From Pirellulales bacterium (GTDB lineage: Bacteria; Planctomycetota; Planctomycetia; Pirellulales; JACPPG01): DNA of 36,221 bases. The notes beneath the pieces were generated by a model. It saw nothing but the letters and a program-made list of their open reading frames with translations, did not search any database and was not told the origin of the DNA. The stretch lies in contig DASXEJ010000180.1 of NCBI GenBank assembly GCA_036490175.1, positions 1 to 36,221 on the forward strand. The letters run 5' to 3'. The position numbers were made by a program, and so were the translations under genes. This document shows positions 1 to 8,781 of this stretch, piece after piece. Position 1 is the stretch's first letter. Each line of letters opens with the position of its first letter.

Positions 1-145
1 GCCCAGCGTTGCTGGCAACGGCATTGTTAGCGTCGGGACAGCTGCCACAGGGCTCTGATCTTGCTCATTGACGGGTATGCTGATAGCGTACCGCCCCCGG
101 CGCAGGCCACGTTGCCCGCGCGCCGCAACCGTCGAGGTAGCGAAG

Positions 146-1174
146 ATGAGTCGGGTGCTGGTCCTCTTGCTGTCGTTCGTGGCCTTGGCCGTGACTAACC
201 GCGGCAGCGCCGTCGCCGAGGAGCCGCAGGCCAAGTCGCGCTGGCCAATTCTGAGGGCGAACTTCCTGGCCGATCCCCCCAATGTCGTTGCGCCCACACG
301 CGGTGGCACGCAGCTATGGGGAGACGAGATCGTCTGCGGCCAGTGGCGCATTCAGCGGAACGTAGTTACCGCCCATTGCCGATTGCTCGATCCCGATGAC
401 GTGCGACATGCCTGGGGAACTTTGGCGGTCTGCCTGCGGCATCTCGACGATCTAAAGAAACAGGGCAAGATCCCCCCCGTGCGCCCCGCGGTGGTGATCG
501 TGCTGCACGGGCTCGTCGGCAGCCGTCAGCAGATGAGTCCGCTGGCGAACTATCTGCAAGATCGCGGCAACTGGTCCGTCGTCAGCATCACCTATCCTAG
601 CACGCGCGCGTCGGTGGCCGATCATGCCGCCGCGTTGCGGGCGATCGTGGCCCATCTCGACGGCGTACACGAGATCCATTTCGTGGCCCATAGCCTGGGC
701 AACCTCGTGGTGCGCCATTACCTGGCCGATCACGCGGCCGACCATCAGGGGCGCATCGATCCGCGCATTCGACGCTTCGTCATGCTGGGACCGCCGAATC
801 ACGGTTCGGAGCTTGCCAATACGCTCGGAGACAACGTGATCTTTGACAGCACGCTGGGTGCTTCGGCTCAGCAATTGGCGCATCGTTGGCGCGAACTCGA
901 GCCGCATCTGGCGACGCCGCCGTGCGAGTTCGGCATCATTGCCGGCGGCAAGGGAAATGATTTGGGCTTCAACCCGCTACTGCCCGGTGACGACGACGGA
1001 ACGGTTCGCGTGGCCGAGACGCGGCTGGCCGGGGCCAGCGACTTCACGCTCGTCGACAGCCTGCACTCCTCGCTCATGACGAACCCGATCGTCCAAGAAC
1101 AGACGCAACGGTACCTTCGCACCGGTGCGTTCGAAGCTCAGGGCCCGCGCCACCCGATCCGAGCCAACGATTAA
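146..1174 (+). CDS. Secreted alpha/beta-hydrolase, lipase-like
   Basis: A 342-aa exported serine hydrolase, probably a lipase or esterase acting outside the cytoplasm. The first ~25 residues form a signal peptide (hydrophobic run after MSRVLVLLL, Ala-rich cleavage region), which is why the ATG at 146 is preferred over in-frame starts at 68 or 77. Residues 121-125 (HGLVG) match the oxyanion-hole HG motif. The nucleophile elbow is AHSLG at 181-185 with Ser183. Asp282-284 in a DDDGTV segment and His307 are placed as the acid and base of the triad. The layout resembles lipase class 2 / PGAP1-like hydrolases. The substrate is unknown. The next gene lies on the other strand and ends 45 bases away, so the gene is probably monocistronic at its 3' side. 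Confidence 0.8.
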   Translation: MSRVLVLLLSFVALAVTNRGSAVAEEPQAKSRWPILRANFLADPPNVVAPTRGGTQLWGDEIVCGQWRIQRNVVTAHCRLLDPDDVRHAWGTLAVCLRHLDDLKKQGKIPPVRPAVVIVLHGLVGSRQQMSPLANYLQDRGNWSVVSITYPSTRASVADHAAALRAIVAHLDGVHEIHFVAHSLGNLVVRHYLADHAADHQGRIDPRIRRFVMLGPPNHGSELANTLGDNVIFDSTLGASAQQLAHRWRELEPHLATPPCEFGIIAGGKGNDLGFNPLLPGDDDGTVRVAETRLAGASDFTLVDSLHSSLMTNPIVQEQTQRYLRTGAFEAQGPRHPIRAND

Positions 1175-1218
1175 GGCGAATCCGATCAGCGCGCGAACCG
1201 CTGCACCCTCTCTCGTGA

Positions 1219-1950
1219 CTAGCGGGCTATGACGGTATCGTAAAGATTCAACGTGGCCCGATCGGAAATGATCGTGAACAGGTCGCGAATCTGGGTGAGC
1301 CCGTCTCGGACGCCGAATTCGGCCGGGACGGCCGCGCTTTTCGCACCCAGGATGTAAAGGTCAGGCTCAGCTGTAATCAGGCGTGTCGGATCGACATTAT
1401 TATGTCGATCGACCGGCGGCGCTGCGGACCCGGGCAGGTTCAACTTGGCATACAAAGAACTACCCGCAAGCGGCGAACTATCAGCCCCCGAGGCATCGAT
1501 CACCACATCCACGGAGTCGACGCGTTCTCCGGCCGCGTCGCGCACGCGCAACAGAAAGCCGGGCACTTCATCGTCGTCCGCCGTGCCACTTTCCAATGAC
1601 GGGTCGCGCTCAACGGCCAACACTTCGGTGCCTACCTGCATGCTGTCGACGAGCAGATCCGATTGCGCGAGGGGCAGGAAATACATTTCGATCAGTTCCT
1701 GGGCGCTCAGCACGGTATCCACCGCTGGCGGTTGCCAGTCGGGCCGCTGGGCGGCGATGGCCGCGATCCCCAGCGGAGAGGTGTACGAAACCCAAGCGGC
1801 CCTGCTGATGTGCGTCAGAAAGTTCTCGGCGACTCGCCCCCGTTCATACACGCGCACGACGTATCCCAGGAACCGCGCATAAAGCGCCGCTTCCAGTCCG
1901 ATCGGTCCGGCGCCGATTACCGCAATGGTGGCAGGCGTATCAACAGCCAT
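1219..1950 (-). CDS. Small NAD(P)/FAD-binding oxidoreductase-like protein
   Basis: A 243-aa protein with an N-terminal dinucleotide-binding Rossmann fold: GAGPIG at 13-18, an acidic residue at the end of the second strand (YERG), and a later DVVIDASG strand of the kind that precedes the second nucleotide contact in flavoprotein reductases. A C-terminal YILGAKSA segment resembles the FAD-contacting GD/GA strand. It is short for a full flavin disulfide reductase (usually 300 aa or more), and no CxxC redox pair is visible. The start at 1950 has a GAGGA ribosome site 4 bases upstream. It begins 18 bases after thiO on the same strand, so the two are probably co-transcribed. Substrate unknown; a role next to ThiO in amine oxidation or thiazole synthesis is inference only. 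Confidence 0.7.
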   Translation of the reverse strand: MAVDTPATIAVIGAGPIGLEAALYARFLGYVVRVYERGRVAENFLTHISRAAWVSYTSPLGIAAIAAQRPDWQPPAVDTVLSAQELIEMYFLPLAQSDLLVDSMQVGTEVLAVERDPSLESGTADDDEVPGFLLRVRDAAGERVDSVDVVIDASGADSSPLAGSSLYAKLNLPGSAAPPVDRHNNVDPTRLITAEPDLYILGAKSAAVPAEFGVRDGLTQIRDLFTIISDRATLNLYDTVIAR

Positions 1951-1968
1951 CGATTCCTCGCAGGTGAA

Positions 1969-3084
1969 TTAACCACGATCCAGACGAAAGGCCGACAGGT
2001 CGACGTCGACCGGCTGGCCAAGTATCGCCTGTCGCATCACGACGGCCGTCCCTGGCGACAGTTGCAAGCCGCTGCGGAAGTGACCGGCTGCGACAAAAGC
2101 ATTCTCGTAACCGGGGACGGGTCCCAGATAGGGCCGGCCGTCCGGTGTGGCCGGTCGCAGTCCGGCCCAGCAGGTTTCGAGTGCCGCATCCTTGAGCGCC
2201 GGCGCTAATTCGGCACCGAAGCGTAACAACTCGGCGATCGACTCATCGGTGGTACGCTTCTCGAAGCCGACATCCTCTTCGGTCGAGCCGACCAACACGC
2301 GCCCGTCATCACGCGGCACGATGTAGCGCTTCCCCTCGTTTACAACGCGCCGCAAAATGGGCGCGCCGGTATCGAGCAGGGCCATCTGCCCGCGGATCGG
2401 CTTGAGCGGCACCGCCGCCCCCAATCGGGCCAGCAGCGGTCGACTCCATGAGCCGCTGGCAATGCACACCACGCCCGCTTCGTGCCGCAGCTGGGCGGTC
2501 CGCACAGCCGTCACCCGCCGGCCGGTAATTTCCAGGTCTTCGGCCGTTTGTCCCTCGGTTACGCGCACGCCGCGAGCCTGGCAGGCAGCCAGTAAAGCCC
2601 GCACGTGTCGTGGGTTGCGTAGTTGTGCCTCGTCCGGAGCAAACAGCGCGCTACCAGGAAGGTCGCCTCCGATGGGCTGGGCAAGTGCCGGTTCGATGTC
2701 CGCCAGGCGATGCGCCGTCACCATTTCGGCAGTGACTCCGCGCGTACGCCATTCTTCAGCCTGCTGCGCGAGGGCCTCGGCATCTGCTGCGGTTCGCGCC
2801 AGGTAGATCCCGCCTGTCCGGCGGTAACCGTTGTCGATGCCCGTCTCTTCACGCAATTGGGCCGCCCAGCGCGGATGTAGGTCGTGGCACAGGCGGACGA
2901 GCCGCTCATCGGCGGTTTGCGGCGAGGCTATGTTTCCTGGCGGCAGGATGCCGGCCCCGGCCCAGGAAGCCTCGCGCCCGACCGCGGCGCGCTCCAACAC
3001 ATGGACGCTCAGGCCCTGGCCGGCCAACTCATAGGCCAGCGACAAGCCGATCACGCCTCCGCCTAAGATCAAACAATCGTCCAT
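1969..3084 (-). CDS. thiO: Glycine oxidase ThiO (FAD-dependent amine oxidase)
   Basis: A 371-aa DAO-family flavoenzyme. Glycine oxidase ThiO oxidises glycine to the imine (dehydroglycine) used for the thiazole half of thiamine. Residues 8-13 (GGGVIG) begin the FAD-binding Rossmann fold. The family signatures GREASWAGAGILPPG and a C-terminal AAGHFRSGLQLSPGT block, where FAD is held, are both visible. The ATG at 3084 is chosen because the protein then opens directly on the FAD-binding strand and a GGAG site lies upstream; an extension to 3117 would add an unconserved leader. It lies between a glutaredoxin-like gene and a flavoprotein-like gene on the same strand. No thiS or thiG is in view. A related D-amino-acid or sarcosine oxidase is the alternative. 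Confidence 0.85.
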   Translation of the reverse strand: MDDCLILGGGVIGLSLAYELAGQGLSVHVLERAAVGREASWAGAGILPPGNIASPQTADERLVRLCHDLHPRWAAQLREETGIDNGYRRTGGIYLARTAADAEALAQQAEEWRTRGVTAEMVTAHRLADIEPALAQPIGGDLPGSALFAPDEAQLRNPRHVRALLAACQARGVRVTEGQTAEDLEITGRRVTAVRTAQLRHEAGVVCIASGSWSRPLLARLGAAVPLKPIRGQMALLDTGAPILRRVVNEGKRYIVPRDDGRVLVGSTEEDVGFEKRTTDESIAELLRFGAELAPALKDAALETCWAGLRPATPDGRPYLGPVPGYENAFVAAGHFRSGLQLSPGTAVVMRQAILGQPVDVDLSAFRLDRG

Positions 3085-3232
3085 CCAGCAGCGCTCCGGC
3101 GACACGGCCCCACACACGAGAAGATGCGGAACCTGCGGCCATTCTAGAGGCTACCGGGCAGCCGTCGAGGACCCCGCTCGGCAGGCTCCCATCACCGCGC
3201 TTCGCGCCGCATGAGTAACTTATGCCCGCTTC

Positions 3233-3529
3233 TCATTCCCTTTGGCCCGCCAGCAGTCGGCGCAGCAGTCGTTCGTCGACGCGTCCTCGGAAACGTTCTC
3301 GGCCGTCGATTTCCACAACCGGCACGCAGCAGTCGTAGCGGGCACGCAACGCGGCGTCGGCGTCTATATCGATTTCGCGCGGCGTCAGGCCATGACGCTG
3401 CAACAGGGCCAACGCGTCGTCGCACAAGTGGCAGCCGTGCCGAGTGTAAAGAATGACGTTCAAGATGTCAGTCTGCGGCGGTAACGAGCGATGTAACCGG
3501 TAGAGGATCGCCGCGTCTGGCAGGTGCAT
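3233..3529 (-). CDS. Glutaredoxin-family thiol-disulfide protein
   Basis: A 98-aa protein with a thioredoxin-fold core. The strand ILYTRHGCHLC contains the CxxC redox pair (Cys33, Cys36), followed by an alpha helix, an EIDIDAD strand, and the VPVVEIDG cis-proline loop that closes the glutathione/thiol site. It fits the DUF836/YruB-like glutaredoxin group, which reduces protein disulfides in the cytoplasm. An extra cysteine pair (CC) sits just before the cis-proline. The start is uncertain: ATG at 3529 is used, GTG at 3547 is possible, and the fold proper begins ~20 residues later. It lies ~150 bases upstream of thiO on the same strand. Confidence 0.75.
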   Translation of the reverse strand: MHLPDAAILYRLHRSLPPQTDILNVILYTRHGCHLCDDALALLQRHGLTPREIDIDADAALRARYDCCVPVVEIDGRERFRGRVDERLLRRLLAGQRE

Positions 3530-4043
3530 ACCGGCCCAACGCAGCACGCCTCACGTTGCGTAACAACCAGTGTAGCCGACGTTCATCCACGCGCGCATCG
3601 AATGGCGCGCCCGAGTGACAACGACACGCGCTCGCTCTGAGTCTGCGCGTCCGCGCTTGATCGGGAACATTTTCAGGAGCGCTTTGCACTTCTTATTGCG
3701 TGCCGCGCGAGCGTTTTGTCCCCTTTCGAAATTTGGCGACCGGCCGCCAAATACCCACCGCCGATACCCTTTTTTGATTGTCAAGGGCGGTAAAAAGAAT
3801 GCTCTAAACCGGTGCATTTCTGGCACTTGGGACGGTCGCTTGCTTTCCGTTTGCGGGGCCCGCTAGGATGAAGTTGTAGCCCTGGCCGGGAGCTTTCGCC
3901 TGGGGGGCTAAAAACGGCCTATTCCCGGCCGTCGAGCAGATGGACCGATGCAGTAGCGACCCCCCTTTGTCGCCACTGGACCATGGAAGGTGAGAACGCG
4001 TGTTTCCACATTTCCCTGATCCTTCTACCCGGTGCATCTCGCC
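3530..4043. other. Intergenic region with one strong dyad
   Basis: About 500 bases between the divergent glutaredoxin-like gene and the HExxH protein. I see no convincing gene. It contains an 8-bp perfect inverted repeat at 3731-3752, a T-run near 3770, and a 6-bp GC hairpin (ACGGCC...GGCCGT, 3914-3932) without a U-tract. Promoters for both flanking genes should lie here, but no clear -35/-10 pair stands out. Confidence 0.5.
3731..3752. promoter_or_regulatory. Inverted repeat, possible operator
   Basis: ATTTGGCG and CGCCAAAT form a perfect 8-bp dyad around a 6-base spacer. Neither strand carries a U-tract directly after the stem, so it is unlike an intrinsic terminator. Its position between two divergent genes suits a repressor site. 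Function unproven. Confidence 0.3.
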
Positions 4044-4766
4044 ATGCGTGGCGTCGGCAAATCATTCAAACGCGGTCCTGTCCCCCACGAGCGCAGCACG
4101 GTTCCGTTGGCCCGTACGGCGGGGCGGGCCGTCGGCCGAATGGTCCCGCTGAGCAAGCGGGCCCGCGGTGGTGTTCGTAACGAGCGGCTTCCCTTTGCAC
4201 CCCCGGAAAACTGGTACGAGCCCACCGAAAACAGCTCGTCCTACCGCTTCGTGGTGCAGGATCCAGGCCCGGGCTATCGGCATGTCGTCACCCAGCAAGA
4301 GGTCCGCGACCGGCTCGCGCAGCTGCCAGAATCCTTCGTCCGGCCTTTGGAAGTCGTGCAGTTCAGCCGCATTACCCGCAAGAAGCAGAGCTTCCCCTGC
4401 TATGGCATGCAGTGGGGTACGACGCTGTACCTTTATCCGATCGAGGTCGGGCTGGTCGAGTACTACAATCAGCCCCCCAAGCCGGCGCAATTGAACGAAG
4501 CCCGCATGTACGGCGGCCGCTGGATACACGAGGCCGGTGGCGTCTGGAAGCTGGTCTGGTCCGAGTCGGCGGTCAAGGACTTCTATCTCAACAACATTCT
4601 GATTCACGAGTTGGGCCACTTGCTCGACGACCGCAATTCGCGCGTGGTCGATCGCGAGCGGTTCGCGGAATGGTTCGCCGTCCGCCACGGCTATCAGCCC
4701 ACGCAGGCTCAACGATCGGCCAAGCGCAAGCCGGTCGTCCGCCGGCGTCATCACGGCCAGCACTAA
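4044..4766 (+). CDS. Putative zinc metalloprotease-like protein (HELGH)
   Basis: A 240-aa protein of unknown family. The recognisable part is near the C-terminus: HELGH at 188-192 is a gluzincin-type zinc and catalytic motif, and the following RERFAEWFA stretch (204-212) supplies Glu205 or Glu209 as a third ligand, an arrangement reminiscent of ImmA/IrrE-type peptidases. The N-terminal ~50 residues are basic and Arg-rich with no signal peptide, and the C-terminus ends in a basic RRRHH tail, so a cytoplasmic, possibly nucleic-acid-associated protein is plausible. GTG at 4032 is an alternative start; neither has a good ribosome site. Whether it is a true peptidase is an inference from the motif. 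Confidence 0.65.
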   Translation: MRGVGKSFKRGPVPHERSTVPLARTAGRAVGRMVPLSKRARGGVRNERLPFAPPENWYEPTENSSSYRFVVQDPGPGYRHVVTQQEVRDRLAQLPESFVRPLEVVQFSRITRKKQSFPCYGMQWGTTLYLYPIEVGLVEYYNQPPKPAQLNEARMYGGRWIHEAGGVWKLVWSESAVKDFYLNNILIHELGHLLDDRNSRVVDRERFAEWFAVRHGYQPTQAQRSAKRKPVVRRRHHGQH

Positions 4767-4822
4767 AGCTGCTGTGGTAACGGCCAGCCAACGGCCTTGC
4801 CTGGCCGACCTTCCGGAACTTG

Positions 4823-4853
4823 TTAGACGCTTGCGATCATTCGTCTTTATAAT
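4823..4853 (+). promoter_or_regulatory. Sigma70-like promoter for the cytochrome-like gene
   Basis: A perfect TATAAT (4848-4853) is preceded by TTAGAC (4823-4828) at a 19-base spacing. It lies 51 bases upstream of the ATG at 4905. The -35 box is poor and the spacing slightly long. Confidence 0.4.
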
Positions 4854-4904
4854 GGCCTGCTAGGGCACGCGCTCGGTTATCCGGCGCACACAGGCAATGG
4901 CCTG

Positions 4905-6881
4905 ATGATCGTGGCCCTTCGGAATCGAGTTCGAGGACTTGGCACACTATTTATGCGCGCGGCATTTTCAATTTTGGCCGTCGGCGCGGTCATTTCGCTG
5001 CTCGGCGTGCGTACCAGTGCCAGCGCAGACGATGATGCCCCCGCGAAGAGCAATCCGCGCGATGCCATCGCGGCGGTGGATCGGTCACTGGCCCAAGCCG
5101 GGGCTGACTTTCGTGCCAAGCGGCTGACGGAAGCAGCAACCGCGCTCGACGAGGCGAAGGCGTCGCTCAAAACTTTGGACGATGCCGACATACCCGCCGA
5201 TTTGCGTCCGCAAGTCGATCGCCTGCAAGAACGGGTGGCAGCTGCCGATCGACTAATCGCCAAGGCGCGAACGCCTGCTGCGAAGCCGCCCCCAGCTGCG
5301 GCAAAGGTGGCAGACGCAAGCAAGAAGAAGCCGGACGCACCCTTGCCGGCCGCTCAGGCCGCGAAGGCCAAGAAACCTCCTAAGAGTAAGAAGCCTGTCA
5401 AAGCGCCCGCCGGTCCCAGTTTTATTTCCGACGTGGCGCCGATCTTCAACGCCAAGTGTGGTAACTGCCACGTTCGCAACGCGCGCGGTGGTTTTAGCAT
5501 GGCCAGTTTCGCCGCCTTGGAAAAAGGGACCAAAGATGGCCCGGTCATTCGTCCCGGCGCCAGTCGCGGCAGCAGGCTGGTCGAAGTCCTTCTGAGCGGC
5601 GACATGCCGCGCGGTGGCGGCAAGATCGCGCCTGAAGAGCTTCTTACTATCGGGGCCTGGATCGATGCCGGCGCCCAGTTCGATGGTATTGACCGCGCGG
5701 CACCGCTCGGCCAGAAATCGGGTGGCGCGGGAATGCCCGCGGGGCTTGTGCGGTCGACCGGCAAGGAAAGCGTGCAATTCAATCGCGACTTGGCGCCAGT
5801 ACTTGCCGCGCAGTGCCTTGGCTGTCATGCCGGCGACCAACCATCTGGGCAACTGCGGATGGAAACCTTTACAGGCCTGCTAGCCGGCGGCGCGACAGGC
5901 AAAGTGATCGCCGCCGATCAACCGACGGGCGAAAGCTTGCTTCTCAAACGCCTGCGAGGCGTCGACGGCGACCGCATGCCCCTGGAGAAGCCGGCGCTAC
6001 CGGCTGAGACGATCGCGCAGTTCGAGACCTGGATCAAAGAGGGGGCAAAGTTCGACGGTGCTGACCCGGCTCAACCGCTCAAGATTTCTGTCGAAGAACA
6101 ACTGGCTGGCCGGCTGTCGCACGACGAGCTTACGGCCAAGCGGCTAACCCAGGCCGCCCGGATCTGGCAACTGGCGGTTCCCGACGAAAAGCCCGAGCAG
6201 TTGCAGACGGCGAACTTTATCTTGTTCGGCAACGTCTCGACGGCACGACTGAACGAAGTTGGCCAACTGGCCGAGGCCGAGCGGACCAAGATGATCAAAC
6301 TCCTCAGGCTGGATGCCGGCGCACCCTTGGTCAAAGGAAGCCTGGTCGTTTATGTCCTCAAGCGTTCGTTTGATTACAGCGAGTTCGTCCGCATGGTCGA
6401 AGAACGCGAGACGCCGCGCGGCATTACCGGGCACGTTCGAGCCAAGGGTTCGGATTTGTATGCTTGCCTGGCGGCCCCCAGCGACGCCGATGCCACGTTG
6501 CCCGCCTTAGTGGCCGAGCAGGTCGCCGGCGGTTTTTTGCAAGGACTGGGGGACGTTCCGGCCTGGTTCGTCGTGGGGGGGGGCCGTGCGATCGCGGCGC
6601 GCCTCGAACCCAAGAATCCGTTGACGAAACAATGGGAGGCCGAGCTGCGCGAGTTGCCGGTGCTCGCCGGCGCCGATGTGTTCATGTCAGCCGCCGTGTT
6701 CGACCCTCAGACGGCCGCCCGCAGCTTCGCGTTCGTCAAGGCACTGTCGACGAATTTGGGAAAATTGCAGTCGCTCATCGCAGCGCTTGGTGCGGGACGC
6801 GACTTTGCCCAATCGATGGAAGACGTCTATCGCACCAACACCAGGGCATTGGTCGAGCGGTGGCTGCAAAAGAAACCATGA
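4905..6881 (+). CDS. Planctomycete-type cytochrome c domain protein with degenerate peptidase-like C-terminus
   Basis: A 658-aa exported protein. The N-terminus holds a signal peptide (hydrophobic residues ~18-35, ending ASA-D; ATG at 4953 is an alternative start). Residues ~45-125 are charged and helical, followed by a Lys/Ala/Pro-rich linker (~125-172). Two heme-attachment sites follow, CGNCH at 185-189 and CLGCH at 304-308, each inside a block typical of planctomycete cytochrome C domains (PSC family). The C-terminal ~270 residues resemble a peptidase-MA-like fold, but the position expected for HExxH reads AEQVA (537-541), with both His replaced by Ala, so peptidase activity is unlikely. 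It is probably a periplasmic heme protein; its electron partner is unknown. The gene stands alone on the plus strand, with a TATAAT promoter upstream. Confidence 0.75.
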   Translation: MIVALRNRVRGLGTLFMRAAFSILAVGAVISLLGVRTSASADDDAPAKSNPRDAIAAVDRSLAQAGADFRAKRLTEAATALDEAKASLKTLDDADIPADLRPQVDRLQERVAAADRLIAKARTPAAKPPPAAAKVADASKKKPDAPLPAAQAAKAKKPPKSKKPVKAPAGPSFISDVAPIFNAKCGNCHVRNARGGFSMASFAALEKGTKDGPVIRPGASRGSRLVEVLLSGDMPRGGGKIAPEELLTIGAWIDAGAQFDGIDRAAPLGQKSGGAGMPAGLVRSTGKESVQFNRDLAPVLAAQCLGCHAGDQPSGQLRMETFTGLLAGGATGKVIAADQPTGESLLLKRLRGVDGDRMPLEKPALPAETIAQFETWIKEGAKFDGADPAQPLKISVEEQLAGRLSHDELTAKRLTQAARIWQLAVPDEKPEQLQTANFILFGNVSTARLNEVGQLAEAERTKMIKLLRLDAGAPLVKGSLVVYVLKRSFDYSEFVRMVEERETPRGITGHVRAKGSDLYACLAAPSDADATLPALVAEQVAGGFLQGLGDVPAWFVVGGGRAIAARLEPKNPLTKQWEAELRELPVLAGADVFMSAAVFDPQTAARSFAFVKALSTNLGKLQSLIAALGAGRDFAQSMEDVYRTNTRALVERWLQKKP

Positions 6882-6951
6882 GGCTAGCGATAGCTGGTCT
6901 AACTCAATTCGCGCTCTCGCCGGACTGACGTGCACAACTCGCGGCAGTGAT

Positions 6952-7797
6952 TTAGCTGCGACCTTCTTTGCTTTGCCTGTATTCGGCCTGTCGCTTGCGG
7001 CCATCGCGCAGCAAGCCCTTCAGCAACCAGCTTTCGCTCCAGGGGGCCAGGCTGGTGAGCTTGGCCAATAGGCCACGATGACGCGGGATCAGCACTTCCA
7101 GCGGTCGTCGCACCAGCACCTTCTCGAAAATCACGCGGCCGACGTCCTCGACCGTGAGGAACTTTCCGGAACTGAAGGTCAAAGCCGCCGCGTCGTGCGA
7201 CATTTGCAGATCAAGCATCGGCGTCTCGACCGCGTCGGGACAAACGCACGACACGCTCACGCCGCGCGGGGCCAGTTCGTGGGCAACCGCCAGCGTGAAC
7301 CCGCGCACGGCAAATTTCGAGGCCGTGTAACTGGCAATGCCTGGGATCGGCGCGACCCCTGCCAGCGAAGAGATGTTCACGATATGACCTTGTCCTTGGC
7401 TCACCATGTGCCGTGATGCCGTCTGTGTGCCCAACATCACACCGCGGGCGTTGACCTCAATATGCATGAGCATGCGCTCGGACGAGATTTCGTGAACATT
7501 GCCCGGTTGAATGATGCCCGCCACGTTCAGCAGTACATCGATGCGGCCCCAGGCCTGGATGGCGCGATCGATCGTCGCTTGCCAGGCCGCGGGATCGCGC
7601 ACGTCAAGTTGGCCGATTTGCACGCGCGGCGGCGACCAGCCGAGCCGATCGGCTTCGGCCGCCAATAACTCGTAGTTCACATCGGTGGCCAGCACTTGAT
7701 GCCCCGCCGCGGCCGCGCGCTGGGCCAAATGCCGACCAATGCCGCTGGCGCAACCGGTAATGACAAAGACCCGCGGCGCGAGGGAAGAAGTAGTCAT
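6952..7797 (-). CDS. Short-chain dehydrogenase/reductase
   Basis: A 281-aa classical SDR. Residues 14-21 (TGCASGIG) are the cofactor-binding glycine motif. Asp39 at the end of the second strand suggests NAD(H) rather than NADP(H). NVAG at 91-94, Asn116, Ser143/144, Tyr157 and Lys161 (YTASK) complete the catalytic tetrad. The C-terminal ~50 residues are basic and extend past the core fold. The sequence converges with the upstream cytochrome gene 70 bases away. Cytoplasmic; substrate unknown. Confidence 0.85.
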   Translation of the reverse strand: MTTSSLAPRVFVITGCASGIGRHLAQRAAAAGHQVLATDVNYELLAAEADRLGWSPPRVQIGQLDVRDPAAWQATIDRAIQAWGRIDVLLNVAGIIQPGNVHEISSERMLMHIEVNARGVMLGTQTASRHMVSQGQGHIVNISSLAGVAPIPGIASYTASKFAVRGFTLAVAHELAPRGVSVSCVCPDAVETPMLDLQMSHDAAALTFSSGKFLTVEDVGRVIFEKVLVRRPLEVLIPRHRGLLAKLTSLAPWSESWLLKGLLRDGRKRQAEYRQSKEGRS

Positions 7798-7968
7798 CCG
7801 GGCGTCATACTGCGAGGAGAACCTGAGTGCCCCAGTTGTGGCCGCTATTGTGGCGGCGCCCCGCGGCGACGTGAAGAGAGCTTGTGGGGCGCGCCGCAGG
7901 CTTTCCTATGCCAGGATCGGAATGCGCAAGCGTCTAGAACGAAGAAAAAGGACTTCCGCAGGTTGGAT

Positions 7969-8589
7969 CTAGGCGCTAAGGTCCTCGCGCATCAACCGGG
8001 CGATCTCTTGGGCGTCGCCATCGGTGCTTTGCGCCAATTGCCGGGCGACTTTCTCGCGCCGCTCGGCCGCGTGGTTCTGGCTCAGCTTCCATTTGCCCTC
8101 GAGTCGCGTGATATCGATACGGAAGGCCACGATCTGCTCCGACAGCTTGCGAAAGAAGGAGGTCCCTGTATCGATTGTCCAGGGGGTCGGCATCGATCGT
8201 TCGTAATGGGCCACGTAATCGGCGAGTACCTCGGTCGCTTGCTGCTGGTCTTCCAGGATTTCGCATCGCCCCCAGGCATGAACCGCCACATAGTTCCAGG
8301 TCGGCACGACGTTTTCAGCCTCGTACCAGCGCGGCGAGATATAGGCGTGCGGCCCACTGAAGACGACCAATACTTCGGCACCCGCCAGATGGTGCCAGTG
8401 CGGATTGGCACGTGCCATATGGCCCACGAGTTGTCCGTGAAGTCCCAGTCCGCGTCGCACGAGCAAGGGGAGATGCGTCGCGCTCGGCACGCCCGCGATA
8501 TCAGAGACGACCAGCCCAAAGCTGTTGGCCTCGATGAAGTCGAACAACTTGTCCTGGCCGGGGCCCTGAAACGCTGGAGGGATATACAT
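7969..8589 (-). CDS. FMN-binding protein, PaiB family
   Basis: A 206-aa protein of the PaiB (FMN-binding negative transcriptional regulator) family, with a flavin-reductase-like split barrel. The characteristic opening MYIPPAF fixes the start at 8589, supported by a GGAG site about 10 bases upstream; the open frame upstream to 8757 looks untranslated. Family hallmarks seen are the THLP motif, the GHMARANPHW stretch, the FSGPHAYISPRWY block and VPTWNYVAVHAWG. In Bacillus PaiB is linked to repression of sporulation and protease genes, but many homologues have no known target. No paiA-like acetyltransferase is adjacent. Confidence 0.85.
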   Translation of the reverse strand: MYIPPAFQGPGQDKLFDFIEANSFGLVVSDIAGVPSATHLPLLVRRGLGLHGQLVGHMARANPHWHHLAGAEVLVVFSGPHAYISPRWYEAENVVPTWNYVAVHAWGRCEILEDQQQATEVLADYVAHYERSMPTPWTIDTGTSFFRKLSEQIVAFRIDITRLEGKWKLSQNHAAERREKVARQLAQSTDGDAQEIARLMREDLSA

Positions 8590-8781
8590 GAAGCCGAATT
8601 CTCCGCAAGGATTGTTCCAATAGTGCGATGAATAGCCGATCGCAGCCGGCAACTGGACAACGGCACGCGGACCATGGTTCGCACGCGGGGCGCTGGCGTC
8701 GGCACGGGTTGTGGCTAGGATTACGGATGCTCGTCCCCCGCGGCAACTCGTAAGCATTCTCGTGACAGGATTCGCAGCACT

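Noticed and set aside
8590..8757. 56-codon extension of the PaiB-like protein
   Set aside because: PaiB proteins begin at the MYIPPAF motif, which has its own GGAG site.
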